Under the pieces are notes generated by a model. The model was given only the letters and a program-made list of their open reading frames with translations, was not told the DNA's origin and did no database searches. From positions 1 to 64,000 of the forward strand of contig NZ_JACBXS010000002.1 in NCBI RefSeq assembly GCF_013415485.1: 64,000 nucleotides of DNA, given 5' to 3'. The stretch is from Rhabdonatronobacter sediminivivens. GTDB lineage: Bacteria > Pseudomonadota > Alphaproteobacteria > Rhodobacterales > Rhodobacteraceae. Positions 27,256-36,864 of the stretch are shown piece by piece. The number at the start of each line of letters is the position of its first letter. Position 1 is the first letter of the stretch. The position numbers were made by a program, and so were the translations under genes.

Positions 27256-28355
27256 TGCTGCGCCGACTGCACCCAGACCAGCCCGAGAGCTTTGCCTTCA
27301 CCCCCGCCAATCAGGACTGGGCCGAAGCGCAACTGACCAAGTTCCCCGAAGGCCGTCAGGCCAGCGCGATCATCCCGCTTCTGTGGCGCGCGCAGGAGCA
27401 GGAGGGCTGGCTGACCCGGCCTGCGATCGAACATGTCGCCGATATGCTGGACATGCCCTATATCCGGGCGCTGGAGGTTGCGACCTTCTACTTCATGTTC
27501 CAGTTGCAACCGGTTGGCTCTGTTGCACATATTCAGGTGTGCGGCACTCTGTCCTGCATGATCTGCGGGGCCGAGGATCTGGTTGCCGTCTGCAAGGAAA
27601 AGATCGCCAAACGGCCGCACATGCTGTCCGCGGATGGCAAGTTCAGCTGGGAAGAGGTCGAATGCCTTGGCGCCTGCGCAAACGCGCCCATGGCCCAGAT
27701 CGGCAAGGATTACTATGAGGATCTGACGGCGGAGAAGCTGGCAGAGATCATCGACGATCTGGCCGCGGGCAAGGTGCCGGTTCCGGGACCGCAGAACGGG
27801 CGTTTTGCGTCCGAACCGAAGGACAACCTGACCTCATTGACCGAATTCACGGGGGAGGCGCGCAATGGCTCGGTCGCGCTGGCGGTGGAGCTGAAGGACA
27901 CCGTGAAGCGGATTGACGGGACTGAGGTTCCGCTGGTCACGCCCTGGCAGGGCAAGCCGCCCGCCAAGCGCAAGGATGCCAAGGTCGTGCCCTCGAAGCC
28001 CGGGCTGGCCGAGGTGATCGACGAGACTGGCACCACCATGGATGAAGCCCCGGCCAAACCTGCCGCCAAGCCCCAGGCCACCGCGAAAGAGGCCCCTGAG
28101 GGGCGCAAGCCGCAGTTGTTGACAGGCGCCAAGGGGGCGGCCGACGATCTGCAACAGATCGGCGGCGTTGGCCCGGTGCTGGAGCAGAAGCTGAACCAGT
28201 TGGGGGTTTTCCATTTCTGGCAGATCGCGGCGTGGAACGCGGAAGAGATCGCCTGGGTGGATGACCAGCTGAATTTCAAGGGCCGTGTCGCGCGCGATGA
28301 CTGGATCGCGCAGGCGCGGGCGCTGGAAGAGAAAAAGGAAAAGGACAAGAACTGA
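27255..28355 (+). CDS. nuoE: NADH-quinone oxidoreductase subunit E with C-terminal helix-hairpin-helix-like extension
   Basis: 366 residues, about twice the usual NuoE length of 160-240. Residues 1-175 are the thioredoxin-fold 24-kDa subunit. The N1a [2Fe-2S] ligands are Cys96 and Cys101 ([11 protein letters not shown]) and Cys137 and Cys141 ([11 protein letters not shown]). Residues 180-295 are a low-complexity Pro/Ala/Lys linker. Residues 296-356 form a compact domain with the [20 protein letters not shown] hairpin motif and [18 protein letters not shown]. The tail is Lys/Glu-rich. The extension is typical of Rhodobacteraceae; its function is not established. The same domain occurs in the next gene. 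Confidence 0.96.
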   Translation: MLRRLHPDQPESFAFTPANQDWAEAQLTKFPEGRQASAIIPLLWRAQEQEGWLTRPAIEHVADMLDMPYIRALEVATFYFMFQLQPVGSVAHIQVCGTLSCMICGAEDLVAVCKEKIAKRPHMLSADGKFSWEEVECLGACANAPMAQIGKDYYEDLTAEKLAEIIDDLAAGKVPVPGPQNGRFASEPKDNLTSLTEFTGEARNGSVALAVELKDTVKRIDGTEVPLVTPWQGKPPAKRKDAKVVPSKPGLAEVIDETGTTMDEAPAKPAAKPQATAKEAPEGRKPQLLTGAKGAADDLQQIGGVGPVLEQKLNQLGVFHFWQIAAWNAEEIAWVDDQLNFKGRVARDDWIAQARALEEKKEKDKN

Positions 28356-28422
28356 CCAAGGGGAACGGGGCGCTACCATCGGGGCGGGCCAAGGCCCGTG
28401 CCAGAATCGGAGGACATGACGA

Positions 28423-28962
28423 ATGACCGAACGGAAAATGGAGAACGCCCCGCCGCTGGTGGGTTGGACGATTGCGACCGGCGCCGGGGCTGTCGCCTTC
28501 GGGGCCTCGCTGGCCGCGGTGGGGCTGGACGGGAACCAGTCGGTGTTCATCGGCGCCGTGGTGGCGCTGATCGTGGGCACGGTGTTTACGGTGGTGGACC
28601 GCGCGCTGCCGCCGCAGATCGGGCCGGGCAATGCGCCGAGCGTGGGCAAATCGGCCCCGGCCAAGGCCGCGCCAGCCGCGCCCTCGGTCGATCTGAGCAA
28701 ACTGGACGGGGTGCGTCCGCAAGGGATCTCGGGGCCGTTCAACGGCACGGCGGATGACCTGCAGAAGATCACGGGCATCGGCCCGGTCCTGGAGCAGAAG
28801 CTCAACGGGATCGGTATCTACCACTACAGTCAGATCGCCGCCTGGAGCGAGGATGAGGTGACATGGGTGGATTCGTTCCTTGAATTCAAGGGGCGGATCG
28901 CGCGGGACAACTGGATCGATCAGGCGCGCGAACTTGCGTCGGACGCGACGGCAAAGGATTGA
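28423..28962 (+). CDS. Membrane protein sharing the NuoE C-terminal domain
   Basis: 179 residues. Two hydrophobic helices (residues 12-34 and 40-58: LVGWTIATGAGAVAFGASLA and SVFIGAVVALIVGTVFTVV) are followed by a Pro/Ala/Lys linker. A domain at residues 111-171 has [20 protein letters not shown] and SQIAAWSEDEVTWVDSFL. By manual alignment about 40 of 62 positions are identical to NuoE residues 297-358. The GxGPxLExKL motif is helix-hairpin-helix-like, as in other short domains annotated on L21- or NADH-dehydrogenase-associated proteins. Its place directly after nuoE suggests a membrane partner or duplicate of the NuoE tail. Not a known complex I core subunit. Confidence 0.8.
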   Translation: MTERKMENAPPLVGWTIATGAGAVAFGASLAAVGLDGNQSVFIGAVVALIVGTVFTVVDRALPPQIGPGNAPSVGKSAPAKAAPAAPSVDLSKLDGVRPQGISGPFNGTADDLQKITGIGPVLEQKLNGIGIYHYSQIAAWSEDEVTWVDSFLEFKGRIARDNWIDQARELASDATAKD

Positions 28963-29019
28963 GCGCTTGCCGGCACCGTGCGGGTGACGCGCGGTGCCGG
29001 TGGGCTGAAACGGAGAAGG

Positions 29020-29247
29020 ATGACTCGCAAGCGCGACTCCGACGAAAGAAGATTGGCATTGCAGGCCAGGCTGGCCGCGATGGTCATGGCGGGGGCGATG
29101 CTTGCCTGGATGGGGTTGCAATGGCTTGGAGGGCAACTGAACTGGGACGCGCGCTTTGTGTTCCTGTTCGATTTCGCCGCCCTGGCCGCGTTTTTCTGGG
29201 CGCTGGTGGTCACCTGGCGCATCTGGCGACACCGCCGGAACAACTGA
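29020..29247 (+). CDS. DUF5337-like small membrane protein
   Basis: 75 residues. A charged N-terminus (MTRKRDSDERRLALQARLAA) leads into two transmembrane helices (MVMAGAMLAWMGLQWLGGQL and FVFLFDFAALAAFFWALVVT), with a basic end WRIWRHRRNN. This matches the small DUF5337 proteins found in nuo operons of Rhodobacteraceae. GGAGAAGG lies before the ATG at 29020; the frame is open slightly upstream, but without a good site. Possibly an assembly factor or accessory subunit; function unknown. Confidence 0.8.
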   Translation: MTRKRDSDERRLALQARLAAMVMAGAMLAWMGLQWLGGQLNWDARFVFLFDFAALAAFFWALVVTWRIWRHRRNN

Positions 29248-29256
29248 GGGTCTAAT

Positions 29257-30555
29257 ATGCTGCAAGATCACGATCGCATCTTTACCAACCTTTACGGGAT
29301 GCATGACCGGTCCCTGAAGGGGGCGCAGGCGCGTGGCCATTGGGACGGAACCAAGGCGCTGCTGGACAAGGGGCGCGACTGGATCGTGGATGAGATGAAG
29401 CAATCGGGCCTGCGCGGGCGCGGGGGCGCGGGCTTTCCGACCGGTCTGAAATGGTCCTTCATGCCCAAGGAATCCGACGGGCGTCCGGCCTATCTGGTGG
29501 TCAACGCGGACGAATCCGAGCCCGGCACCTGCAAGGACCGCGAGATCATGCGCCATGATCCGCATACGCTGATCGAAGGCTGCCTGATCGCCAGCTTCGC
29601 CATGAATGCGCATACCTGCTACATCTACATCCGGGGTGAGTATATCCGCGAGCGTGAGGCCCTGCAGGTCGCCATTGACGAGGCCTATGATGCCGGGCTG
29701 ATCGGCAAGAACGCCTGCGGCTCGGGCTGGGATTTCGACCTGTTCCTGGCCCATGGCGCCGGGGCCTATATCTGCGGCGAGGAAACCTCGCTTCTGGAAA
29801 GCCTTGAAGGCAAGAAGGGCATGCCGCGCATGAAGCCCCCCTTTCCGGCGGGCGCGGGGCTTTATGGTTGCCCGACAACGGTGAACAATGTCGAATCCAT
29901 CGCCGTGGTGCCGACTATCCTGCGGCGCGGGGCGTCCTGGTTCGCGGGCTTCGGGCGGCAGAACAACGCGGGCACCAAGATCTTTGCCATCTCGGGGCAT
30001 GTGAACCGCCCCTGCGTGGTTGAGGAGGCCATGTCCATCAGCTTCGAGGAGCTGATCGACCGCCATTGCGGCGGCGTCCGCGGCGGGTGGGACAACCTGA
30101 AAGCCGTGATCCCGGGCGGCAGTTCGGTGCCCTGCGTGCGCGGTGAGAACATGCGCGATGCGATCATGGATTTCGACTATCTGCAGAAGGACTTGCGCTC
30201 GGGGCTTGGCACGGCGGCGGTGATCGTCATGGATCAGTCCACCGACATCATCAAGGCGATCTGGCGGCTGGCCAAGTTCTACAAGCATGAAAGCTGCGGC
30301 CAGTGCACGCCCTGCCGCGAGGGCACGGGCTGGATGATGCGCGTCCTGGACCGGCTGGTGCGTGGTGAGGCCGAGTTGGAAGAGATCGACATGCTGTGGG
30401 ATGTCTCCAAGCAGGTCGAAGGCCACACGATCTGCGCCCTTGGGGATGCGGCCGCCTGGCCCATTCAGGGGCTGATCCGCAACTTCCGCGATGAGATCGA
30501 GGATCGGATCAAGGCGCAGAAGGCCGGCCGCAGCCCGGCTGTTGCCGCTGAGTGA
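29257..30555 (+). CDS. nuoF: NADH-quinone oxidoreductase subunit F (51 kDa)
   Basis: 432 residues. It holds FMN, the NADH site and cluster N3. The NADH/FMN loops are [16 protein letters not shown] and [17 protein letters not shown], with [16 protein letters not shown] following. The [4Fe-4S] ligands are in [16 protein letters not shown] plus the distal Cys of [12 protein letters not shown]. It is the electron entry point of the peripheral arm, paired with NuoE. It begins nine bases after DUF5337. Confidence 0.97.
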   Translation: MLQDHDRIFTNLYGMHDRSLKGAQARGHWDGTKALLDKGRDWIVDEMKQSGLRGRGGAGFPTGLKWSFMPKESDGRPAYLVVNADESEPGTCKDREIMRHDPHTLIEGCLIASFAMNAHTCYIYIRGEYIREREALQVAIDEAYDAGLIGKNACGSGWDFDLFLAHGAGAYICGEETSLLESLEGKKGMPRMKPPFPAGAGLYGCPTTVNNVESIAVVPTILRRGASWFAGFGRQNNAGTKIFAISGHVNRPCVVEEAMSISFEELIDRHCGGVRGGWDNLKAVIPGGSSVPCVRGENMRDAIMDFDYLQKDLRSGLGTAAVIVMDQSTDIIKAIWRLAKFYKHESCGQCTPCREGTGWMMRVLDRLVRGEAELEEIDMLWDVSKQVEGHTICALGDAAAWPIQGLIRNFRDEIEDRIKAQKAGRSPAVAAE

Positions 30556-30668
30556 GGCGCGGGAATGCGGGGCAGGGCGATCAGGACCATGACAGGGGCC
30601 AGCGGCAGGGGCCGCGCGGCACGGATTCGTCATGTGACCGCGCCCGGCGCAACTGGCAGGGTGGTCGC

Positions 30669-30684
30669 GGGGGCGCAGACCCCC
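30669..30684. repeat. Small GC hairpin between nuoF and the DUF5333 gene
   Basis: GGGGG-CGCAGA-CCCCC lies in the 174-base gap after nuoF. The gap also holds a degenerate GC-rich stretch but no credible gene. It may attenuate or stabilise the polycistronic RNA; there is no T-tract. Confidence 0.35.
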
Positions 30685-30729
30685 TGTGACACTACGGGCG
30701 ACACATGCCCCAACCCCCGGAGAATGCCG

Positions 30730-31185
30730 ATGTTCCCCCGCTCCCTGATCCGTGTTCTGACCGCCGCTGCCCTGGCCGTGACCCTGCCGCTGGGCGCGGC
30801 CCTGCCCCAGGCCGCCGCGGCCATGCCGCAGGCGCAGGTCAATGACACTCTGCGCGGCGAGAGCAGCATCTACAACGCGCTGTTCACGGCGGCGCTGATC
30901 CATCATGTGGTGCAGGTCTGCGATGACCTGCGCGGCCCCAACCGGCTGGAGCGTGTGGCCTTTTTCCTGCCGCTCTATCGTGAGGCCCGCTCGCTGGGCT
31001 TCAGCCGCAACCAGATCGAGAATTTTGTGAATGACGAGGCCGAGAAGGCACGGATGCAGACGCTGGTGGACCGCCACCTGCAACGCGATGGGGTTGATCC
31101 GAAGGATGCCTCGGCCGTCTGTGCCTTTGGCCGTCAACAGATCGAGGAACGCACGCCCATCGGGCGGCGTCTGAGCGAAAGGTAA
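30730..31185 (+). CDS. DUF5333-like secreted protein between nuoF and nuoG
   Basis: 151 residues. The signal peptide MFPRSLIRVLTAAALAVTLP continues LGAALPQAAAA with probable cleavage after AAA. The mature part is helical with conserved-looking blocks NDTLRGESSIYNALFTAALI, VQVCDDLRGPNRLERVAFF and SAVCAFGRQQIEERTPIG. The two cysteines could form a periplasmic disulfide. GGAG (30719-30722) decides the start at 30730 rather than the ATG at 30724, which would be one base from it. It corresponds to the DUF5333 proteins of Rhodobacteraceae nuo operons; function unknown. Confidence 0.78.
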   Translation: MFPRSLIRVLTAAALAVTLPLGAALPQAAAAMPQAQVNDTLRGESSIYNALFTAALIHHVVQVCDDLRGPNRLERVAFFLPLYREARSLGFSRNQIENFVNDEAEKARMQTLVDRHLQRDGVDPKDASAVCAFGRQQIEERTPIGRRLSER

Positions 31186-31188
31186 GCC

Positions 31189-33201
31189 ATGTCCGAGTTG
31201 CGCAAGATCATCATCGACGACCGGGAGATCGAAGTGCCCCCGGCGATGACGCTGATTCAGGCCTGCGAGGAGGCGGGGATCGAAATCCCGCGCTTCTGCT
31301 ATCATGAACGCCTGTCCATTGCGGGCAACTGCCGCATGTGTCTGGTGGAAGTGGTCGGCGGCCCGCCGAAACCCGCGGCCAGCTGCGCCATGCAGGTCAA
31401 GGACCTTCGCCCCGGTCCCGAAGGCGCGCCGCCGGTGATCCGGACCAACTCGCCCATGGTGCGCAAGGCGCGCGAAGGCGTGATGGAGTTCCTGCTGATC
31501 AACCATCCGCTGGACTGTCCGATCTGCGATCAGGGCGGGGAATGTGACCTGCAGGACCAGGCCATGGCCTATGGCGTGGATTTCAGCCGCTACCGCGAAC
31601 CCAAGCGCGCGACCGAGGACCTGAACCTTGGCCCGCTGGTGGAAACCCACATGACGCGCTGCATCTCCTGCACCCGCTGCGTGCGCTTCACCTCCGAGGT
31701 GGCGGGCGTCATGGTCATGGGCCAGACCGGGCGCGGCGAGGATGCCGAAATCACCACCTATCTGGGCGCGCTGATCGAAAGCGAATTGCAGGGCAATATC
31801 ATCGACCTGTGCCCGGTGGGCGCGCTGGTGAGCAAGCCCTACGCCTTTACCGCCCGCCCGTGGGAGTTGAAGAAGACCGAAACCATCGATGTGATGGACG
31901 CGCTGGGGTCCAACATCCGCGTGGACACCAAGGGGCGTGAGGTCATGCGCATCCTCCCGCGTGAGAACCATGGCGTGAATGAAGAGTGGATCAGCGACAA
32001 GACCCGTTTTGTCTGGGACGGGCTGCGCCGCCAGCGGCTGGACCGGCCCTATGTGCGCAAGAATGGCAAGCTGACCCCGGCCACCTGGGCCGAAGCCTTC
32101 GCCGCCATCAAGGCCGCCATGGCGGACAAACAGGTTGCCGGGCTGGTGGGCGATCTGGCCTCGGCCGAGGCGGCCTTTGCGCTGAAATCCCTGATCGAAG
32201 GGCAGGGCGGCAAGGTGGAATGCCGCACCGATGGCGCGAAGCTTCCGGCGGGCAACCGTTCGGCCTATGTCGGCACCGCAACCATCGAGGATATCGACTT
32301 TGCCCGCCGCATCTGGCTGATCGGCGCCAACCCGCGGGCCGAGGCGCCGGTGCTCAACGCTCGCATCCGCAAGGCCTGGCTGGCCGGCGCCGATGTGACC
32401 CGCGTTGGCGCGCCTGTGGATCTGACCTATGACGTGATCGAGGCCGGAACCGGGGCCGAGGCGCTGGTGAAGCTGGTTCAGGAGGCAAAGTCCAGCGATG
32501 ATCCGGGTGTGGTGATCCTCGGGCAGGGCGCGTTACGGGGCGCCGATGGCGACGCGGTGCTGTCGCAGGCCATGGCGCTGGCCGAACGCACCGGCGCGGG
32601 GCTGCTGGTGCTGCACACCGCTGCGGCGCGCGTGGGCGCCATGGACCTGGACTGCGTGACCGAAGGCGGGATTGATGCGGCGATGGATGGGGCGCAGGTG
32701 ATCTACAACCTTGGCGCCGATGAGATCGAAATCCCCGCCGGGCCTTTCGTCATCTATCAGGGCAGCCACGGCGACCGGGGCGCACACCGCGCCGATGTGA
32801 TCCTGCCCGGCGCCGCCTGGACCGAGGAGCCGGGGATTTTCGTCAATACCGAAGGCCGCCCGCAAATGGCATTCCGCGCCGGGTTCCCGCCGGGGGATGC
32901 GCGCGAAAACTGGGCGATCCTGCGCGCGCTGTCGGCCGAACTGGGGGCGCCCTTGCCCTTTGACAGCGTGGTGCAACTGCGCCGCGCCATGGTTGCGGCC
33001 GTGCCGCACCTGGGCGAGATTGACCTGGTGCCGGAAAACGACTGGCAACCGCTGGCACCGGCGGAGCCTGCAGCCGGCGATTTCGCGGCGGCGGTCAGTG
33101 AGTTCTACCTGACCAATCCGGTTGCGCGGGCCTCGCAGTTGATGGGGGAACTGGCCGCGCAGGCCAAGGAACGCCGCAACGCCGCTCTGGCGGCCGAGTG
33201 A
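31189..33201 (+). CDS. nuoG: NADH-quinone oxidoreductase subunit G (75 kDa)
   Basis: 670 residues, the shorter mitochondrial-like form. The N-terminal [2Fe-2S] ligands are in [20 protein letters not shown] and ASCAMQV. The His/Cys cluster N5 is in [19 protein letters not shown]. Cluster N4 is in [19 protein letters not shown] with the distal Cys in [14 protein letters not shown]. The C-terminal part is the molybdopterin-oxidoreductase-like fold without cofactor. The extra N7 cluster cysteines of E. coli NuoG are not apparent. Confidence 0.96.
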   Translation: MSELRKIIIDDREIEVPPAMTLIQACEEAGIEIPRFCYHERLSIAGNCRMCLVEVVGGPPKPAASCAMQVKDLRPGPEGAPPVIRTNSPMVRKAREGVMEFLLINHPLDCPICDQGGECDLQDQAMAYGVDFSRYREPKRATEDLNLGPLVETHMTRCISCTRCVRFTSEVAGVMVMGQTGRGEDAEITTYLGALIESELQGNIIDLCPVGALVSKPYAFTARPWELKKTETIDVMDALGSNIRVDTKGREVMRILPRENHGVNEEWISDKTRFVWDGLRRQRLDRPYVRKNGKLTPATWAEAFAAIKAAMADKQVAGLVGDLASAEAAFALKSLIEGQGGKVECRTDGAKLPAGNRSAYVGTATIEDIDFARRIWLIGANPRAEAPVLNARIRKAWLAGADVTRVGAPVDLTYDVIEAGTGAEALVKLVQEAKSSDDPGVVILGQGALRGADGDAVLSQAMALAERTGAGLLVLHTAAARVGAMDLDCVTEGGIDAAMDGAQVIYNLGADEIEIPAGPFVIYQGSHGDRGAHRADVILPGAAWTEEPGIFVNTEGRPQMAFRAGFPPGDARENWAILRALSAELGAPLPFDSVVQLRRAMVAAVPHLGEIDLVPENDWQPLAPAEPAAGDFAAAVSEFYLTNPVARASQLMGELAAQAKERRNAALAAE

Positions 33202-33203
33202 GC

Positions 33204-33611
33204 ATGGCGCGCCCGCGCACCAGTTGGGCGGCTGCCGCCGCTCCGGCGCTAATGGGTGTCGTGGCCTGTGCCGAGGGCGCCGGGGGCAATGACCGACCGT
33301 TTGCGCCAGACTACAAGGGGGTAGAGACGCGGCTGATGGATGGTGATCTGGTCAATTTCCGCGTTGCCATGCGCGGCGCGCGCGATGAGGCCGATGTGCT
33401 GGCCTATGCACGCTGCGCTGCGGCGCAGTATGCGCTCATCCGCGGCTACGGATTTGCGCGCCATCTGCGCACGAATGTGACGCGAGAGGGTGGAATCTGG
33501 AGCGCAGATGCTGTTTACACCATCTCGCCAGCCCTGCCGCGCGGGCTGCGCACCATCGATTCCGAGGTGGTCGTCGACGACTGCCTTGAACAGAACATAC
33601 CGACGGTCTGA
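33204..33611 (+). CDS. Putative lipoprotein between nuoG and nuoH
   Basis: 135 residues from ATG 33204 (a GTG two codons upstream overlaps the nuoG stop and is also possible). The N-terminus MARPRTSWAAAAAPALMGVV ends AC, a weak lipobox (GVVAC). The mature protein is an alpha/beta domain with blocks LMDGDLVNFRVAMRGARDEA, YARCAAAQYALIRGYGFARH and RTIDSEVVVDDCLEQNIPTV, with two cysteines. The lipobox is imperfect, so it may be a simple Sec substrate. It resembles small conserved proteins of Roseobacter nuo operons; function unknown. Confidence 0.7.
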   Translation: MARPRTSWAAAAAPALMGVVACAEGAGGNDRPFAPDYKGVETRLMDGDLVNFRVAMRGARDEADVLAYARCAAAQYALIRGYGFARHLRTNVTREGGIWSADAVYTISPALPRGLRTIDSEVVVDDCLEQNIPTV

Positions 33612-33626
33612 GGGACGGGACAAACG

Positions 33627-34664
33627 ATGGCAGATTTCTTGGATACCGGGCTGGGCATCACCCTGATGATCGTGGCGCAATCGCTTCTGGTCGTCGGGTT
33701 CGTGATGATCTCGCTCCTGTTCCTGGTCTATGGCGACCGCAAGGTCTGGGCCGCGGTTCAGATGCGCCGTGGGCCGAATGTGGTGGGGCCGTTCGGGCTG
33801 CTGCAATCGGTCGCCGACGCGCTGAAATACGTGGTCAAGGAGGTCGTGATTCCTGCCGGTGTGGACCGGCCGGTCTATTTCCTGGCGCCGCTGCTGTCCT
33901 TCGTGCTGGCGGTCCTGGCCTGGTCGGTGATCCCGTTCAACGAACGCTGGGTGCTTTCGGACATCAACGTGGCGATCCTGTTCGTCTTTGCCGTGTCATC
34001 GCTTGAAGTCTATGGCGTGATCATGGGCGGTTGGGCGTCCAACTCGAAATACGCCTTCCTCGGCTCTTTGCGGTCGGCGGCACAGATGATCAGCTACGAA
34101 GTCTCGCTGGGTCTGATCATCATCGGGGTGATCATTTCCGCCGGCAGCATGAACCTGGGCCAGATCGTTGCCTCGCAGGACACCGGCTATGGGGTGCTCG
34201 GGTGGTATTGGTTGCCGCACCTGCCGATGGTGGTGCTGTTCTTCGTCAGTTGCCTGGCCGAGACCAACCGACCGCCCTTTGACCTGCCAGAGGCGGAATC
34301 CGAACTCGTGGCCGGGTTCATGGTGGAGTATTCTTCCACGCCCTACCTGCTGTTCATGGCGGGCGAATATATCGCCATCTTCCTGATGTGCGCGCTGATT
34401 TCGCTGCTGTTCTTTGGCGGCTGGCTGTCGCCGATCCCGGGGCTGCCCGATGGCGCCTTGTGGATGGTGGCGAAGATGGCGTTCTTCTTCTTCCTGTTCG
34501 CGATGGTCAAGGCCATCGTGCCGCGCTACCGCTACGACCAGTTGATGCGCATTGGCTGGAAAGTGTTCCTGCCGCTGTCGCTGGGCTGGGTGGTTCTGGT
34601 GGCGTTCCTGGCAAAATTCGAAGTGGCCGGCGGCCTGTGGGCACGCTGGGCGATGGGAGGCTGA
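33627..34664 (+). CDS. nuoH: NADH-quinone oxidoreductase subunit H
   Basis: 345 residues with eight or more transmembrane helices. It forms the quinone tunnel linking peripheral and membrane arms. Landmarks: [71 protein letters not shown] and [16 protein letters not shown], with a C-terminal [19 protein letters not shown]. All are the conserved E-channel blocks. Confidence 0.97.
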   Translation: MADFLDTGLGITLMIVAQSLLVVGFVMISLLFLVYGDRKVWAAVQMRRGPNVVGPFGLLQSVADALKYVVKEVVIPAGVDRPVYFLAPLLSFVLAVLAWSVIPFNERWVLSDINVAILFVFAVSSLEVYGVIMGGWASNSKYAFLGSLRSAAQMISYEVSLGLIIIGVIISAGSMNLGQIVASQDTGYGVLGWYWLPHLPMVVLFFVSCLAETNRPPFDLPEAESELVAGFMVEYSSTPYLLFMAGEYIAIFLMCALISLLFFGGWLSPIPGLPDGALWMVAKMAFFFFLFAMVKAIVPRYRYDQLMRIGWKVFLPLSLGWVVLVAFLAKFEVAGGLWARWAMGG

Positions 34665-34667
34665 CAG

Positions 34668-34862
34668 ATGGACCGGCAGGAACTTTGCGAGGCACTTAGA
34701 GCCGCCAACCCAAGCGATTTGCAGCATTTCGCTATGCTTCTGGCCCATCATTTGGAGATGTCTGGGGCACGTGTGGAGGGCGGCGGTTTTCTTGGCGAGA
34801 ATGAAGTGTCGGAAGCAATGGACCTCGCTATTAACGACTTATCGTCAGAAGGAGTCGAGTGA
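34668..34862 (+). CDS. Small hypothetical protein between nuoH and nuoI with atypical codon use
   Basis: 64 residues, [20 protein letters not shown] at the start, acidic, helical, with no membrane segment. Codons such as AGA, CTT, ATT and TTA appear here but are rare in the neighbours, and the third-position GC is visibly lower. It begins three bases after nuoH and its TGA overlaps the nuoI ATG, so it is fully embedded in the operon. No family recognised. It may be a recently acquired or fast-evolving gene. Confidence 0.6.
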   Translation: MDRQELCEALRAANPSDLQHFAMLLAHHLEMSGARVEGGGFLGENEVSEAMDLAINDLSSEGVE

Positions 34863-35353
34863 TGGGTATCGACTGGGGCCGGACGGCCAAATACTTCCTG
34901 ATGGTTGATTTCATCAAGGGGTTTGGGCTGGGGCTGAAATACTTTGTCGCGCCCAAGGCGACGCTGAACTATCCGCATGAAAAGGGGCCGTTGTCGCCAC
35001 GGTTTCGCGGCGAACACGCCCTGCGCCGATACCCCAATGGTGAGGAACGCTGCATCGCCTGCAAGCTGTGCGAGGCGATCTGCCCCGCGCAGGCCATCAC
35101 CATCGATGCCGAACCGCGCGATGACGGCTCGCGCCGCACCACGCGCTATGACATCGACATGACCAAATGCATCTACTGCGGTTTCTGTCAGGAGGCCTGC
35201 CCGGTGGATGCCATTGTCGAGGGGCCGAATTTCGAGTTTGCCACCGAAACCCGCGAAGAGCTGTTCTATGACAAGGCCAAGTTGCTGGAGAACGGCGACC
35301 GCTGGGAAGCCGAGATCGCCCGCAATTTGGAAATCGATGCTCCGTATCGGTGA
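34862..35353 (+). CDS. nuoI: NADH-quinone oxidoreductase subunit I (TYKY, 23 kDa)
   Basis: 163 residues. Two [4Fe-4S] ferredoxin motifs, [19 protein letters not shown] and [20 protein letters not shown], bind clusters N6a and N6b. The amphipathic N-terminus ([19 protein letters not shown]) docks on the membrane arm. [18 protein letters not shown] is the conserved linker. The ATG at 34862 overlaps the preceding stop. Confidence 0.97.
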   Translation: MGIDWGRTAKYFLMVDFIKGFGLGLKYFVAPKATLNYPHEKGPLSPRFRGEHALRRYPNGEERCIACKLCEAICPAQAITIDAEPRDDGSRRTTRYDIDMTKCIYCGFCQEACPVDAIVEGPNFEFATETREELFYDKAKLLENGDRWEAEIARNLEIDAPYR

Positions 35354-35431
35354 TCATATGACCCGTTTCGCCCGCACCCTGTCAGCGGCACCCGCATTGC
35401 GCGGGGTGGCTGTCCCTGAATGGGGGCGGGC

Positions 35432-35833
35432 ATGAGCGAAGCGCCGAAAAACCCCTTTGCCGAGATGATGGCCCAGGCGCAGGACATGGCGCAGGCCTTC
35501 AACCCGGCGCTGCGGTCCTTTGATCCCAAGGAGATGGAGGCCCTCTGGCCCATGCTGTCGCGCGATGCCATGGAGATGTGGTTCGGCAAGACGATGAACC
35601 GCGACGGGCTGGATGCGAAGACGCGGCTGATGGTATCGCTGGCCGCGCTGGTGGCGCTGGGAGCGCAGGCCGAACCGCAGATCCGCCTGACCGTGCGGCA
35701 TCTGCTGGAGGCCGGGGCAACGCAACGCGAGATCACCGAGGTGATCTGGCAGATGAGCATGTTCGGCGGCCTGCCCGCCATGCACAAGGCGCTCGAGATC
35801 GCGCAGGGCGTGTTCGACGAGACGAAGGAGTAG
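35432..35833 (+). CDS. Carboxymuconolactone decarboxylase-fold protein without CxxC
   Basis: 133 residues. The N-terminal helix is [21 protein letters not shown]. The CMD/AhpD-type core is [38 protein letters not shown] and [18 protein letters not shown]. AhpD peroxidases use a CxxC before the HxxxA-type helix; here there is no cysteine at all, so a peroxidase role is unlikely and it is closer to the CMD type. It lies between nuoI and nuoJ after a gap of 78 bases; nuoJ follows its stop after five bases. The start at 35432 is chosen over 35420 because of the G-rich site between them. Confidence 0.82.
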   Translation: MSEAPKNPFAEMMAQAQDMAQAFNPALRSFDPKEMEALWPMLSRDAMEMWFGKTMNRDGLDAKTRLMVSLAALVALGAQAEPQIRLTVRHLLEAGATQREITEVIWQMSMFGGLPAMHKALEIAQGVFDETKE

Positions 35834-35838
35834 ACCCG

Positions 35839-36453
35839 ATGGGTGTTGCAGATATGGCGTTTTACGCCTTCGCTATCGTGATTGTGGGGGCGGGCCTGAT
35901 GGTCGTCACGGCCCGCAACCCGGTGCATTCGGTGTTGTGGCTGATCCTGGCCTTTCTTTCGGCGGCGGGGATGTTCGTGCTCCTGGGGGCCGAGTTCATC
36001 GCCATGCTGCTGATCATCGTCTATGTGGGCGCGGTGGCGGTGCTGTTCCTGTTCGTGGTGATGATGCTGGACATCGATTTCGCCGCGCTCAAGGGCGAGA
36101 TGGCGCGGTATTTCCCCATTGCCAGCCTGGTCGGTCTGGTGCTGCTGATGCAGCTGGCGCTGCTGTTCGGTGCCTGGACCCAGGCCGATGGCGCGCTGGG
36201 GCTGCGCCAGGCTGTCACCCCGGATCTGGATCAGGTGCACAACACCAAGGCGCTGGGGCTGATCCTCTATGACCAGTATTTCATCCTGTTCCAACTGGCC
36301 GGGCTGATCCTGCTGGTGGCGATGATCGGGGCGATCCTGCTGACCCTGCGCAAGCGCGAGGGCGTCAAGCGCCAGGACGTGATGGCGCAGATGTATCGCG
36401 ACCCGGCCAAGGCGATGGAGCTGAAGGATGTGAAGCCCGGACAAGGGCTGTAG
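35839..36453 (+). CDS. nuoJ: NADH-quinone oxidoreductase subunit J
   Basis: 204 residues. Five transmembrane helices are visible ([94 protein letters not shown]). The helix with the pi-bulge region reads [18 protein letters not shown], as expected in ND6-type subunits. GAAGGAG precedes the ATG at 35839. The C-terminal cytoplasmic tail is [20 protein letters not shown]. Confidence 0.95.
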   Translation: MGVADMAFYAFAIVIVGAGLMVVTARNPVHSVLWLILAFLSAAGMFVLLGAEFIAMLLIIVYVGAVAVLFLFVVMMLDIDFAALKGEMARYFPIASLVGLVLLMQLALLFGAWTQADGALGLRQAVTPDLDQVHNTKALGLILYDQYFILFQLAGLILLVAMIGAILLTLRKREGVKRQDVMAQMYRDPAKAMELKDVKPGQGL

Positions 36454-36462
36454 GGGATACGC

Positions 36463-36526
36463 GGGGCCAGTGCGGCCCCACGCATCCGACGCGATGGGCG
36501 GCGTTCAGACGGGGCAACAGACCCCG
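36463..36526. repeat. Two short hairpins between nuoJ and nuoK
   Basis: GGGGCC-AGTGC-GGCCCC (36463-36479) and CGGGG-CAACAGA-CCCCG (36510-36526) lie in the 101-base gap between nuoJ and nuoK. Neither has a T-tract, and transcription must pass through to the downstream nuo genes. They are possible processing or stability elements. Confidence 0.4.
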
Positions 36527-36554
36527 CGTGCGCCGGAAGGGAACGAGGGACCAG

Positions 36555-36860
36555 ATGGTTGGACTTGAACATTACCTGACGGTGGCAGCGGCGCTGTTCG
36601 TCATCGGGATTTTCGGCATCTTCCTGAACCGGAAGAATGTCATCGTGATCCTGATGTCGATCGAGCTGATGCTGCTGTCGGTCAACATCAATCTCGTGGC
36701 TTTTTCGTCCTACCTGGGGGATCTGGTCGGGCAGGTCTTCACCATGTTCGTCCTCACCGTGGCTGCCGCCGAGGCGGCGATCGGTCTGGCGATCATCGTG
36801 TGTTTCTTCCGCACCCGGGGCACGATCGACGTCGAAGACGTCAATGTGATGAAGGGCTGA
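36555..36860 (+). CDS. nuoK: NADH-quinone oxidoreductase subunit K
   Basis: 101 residues, the exact usual length. Three helices: [40 protein letters not shown] and [20 protein letters not shown]. The two buried glutamates needed for proton transfer are in MSIELML and AAAEAAIG. It is an ND4L homologue. Confidence 0.97.
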   Translation: MVGLEHYLTVAAALFVIGIFGIFLNRKNVIVILMSIELMLLSVNINLVAFSSYLGDLVGQVFTMFVLTVAAAEAAIGLAIIVCFFRTRGTIDVEDVNVMKG

Positions 36861-36864
36861 GAAT

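Noticed and set aside
28276..31971. A minus-strand open frame of about 1231 codons across nuoE to nuoG
   Set aside because: It is antisense to well-defined complex I genes, has His/Arg/Pro/Gln-rich composition and no domain. Long antisense frames are expected in DNA with high third-position GC.
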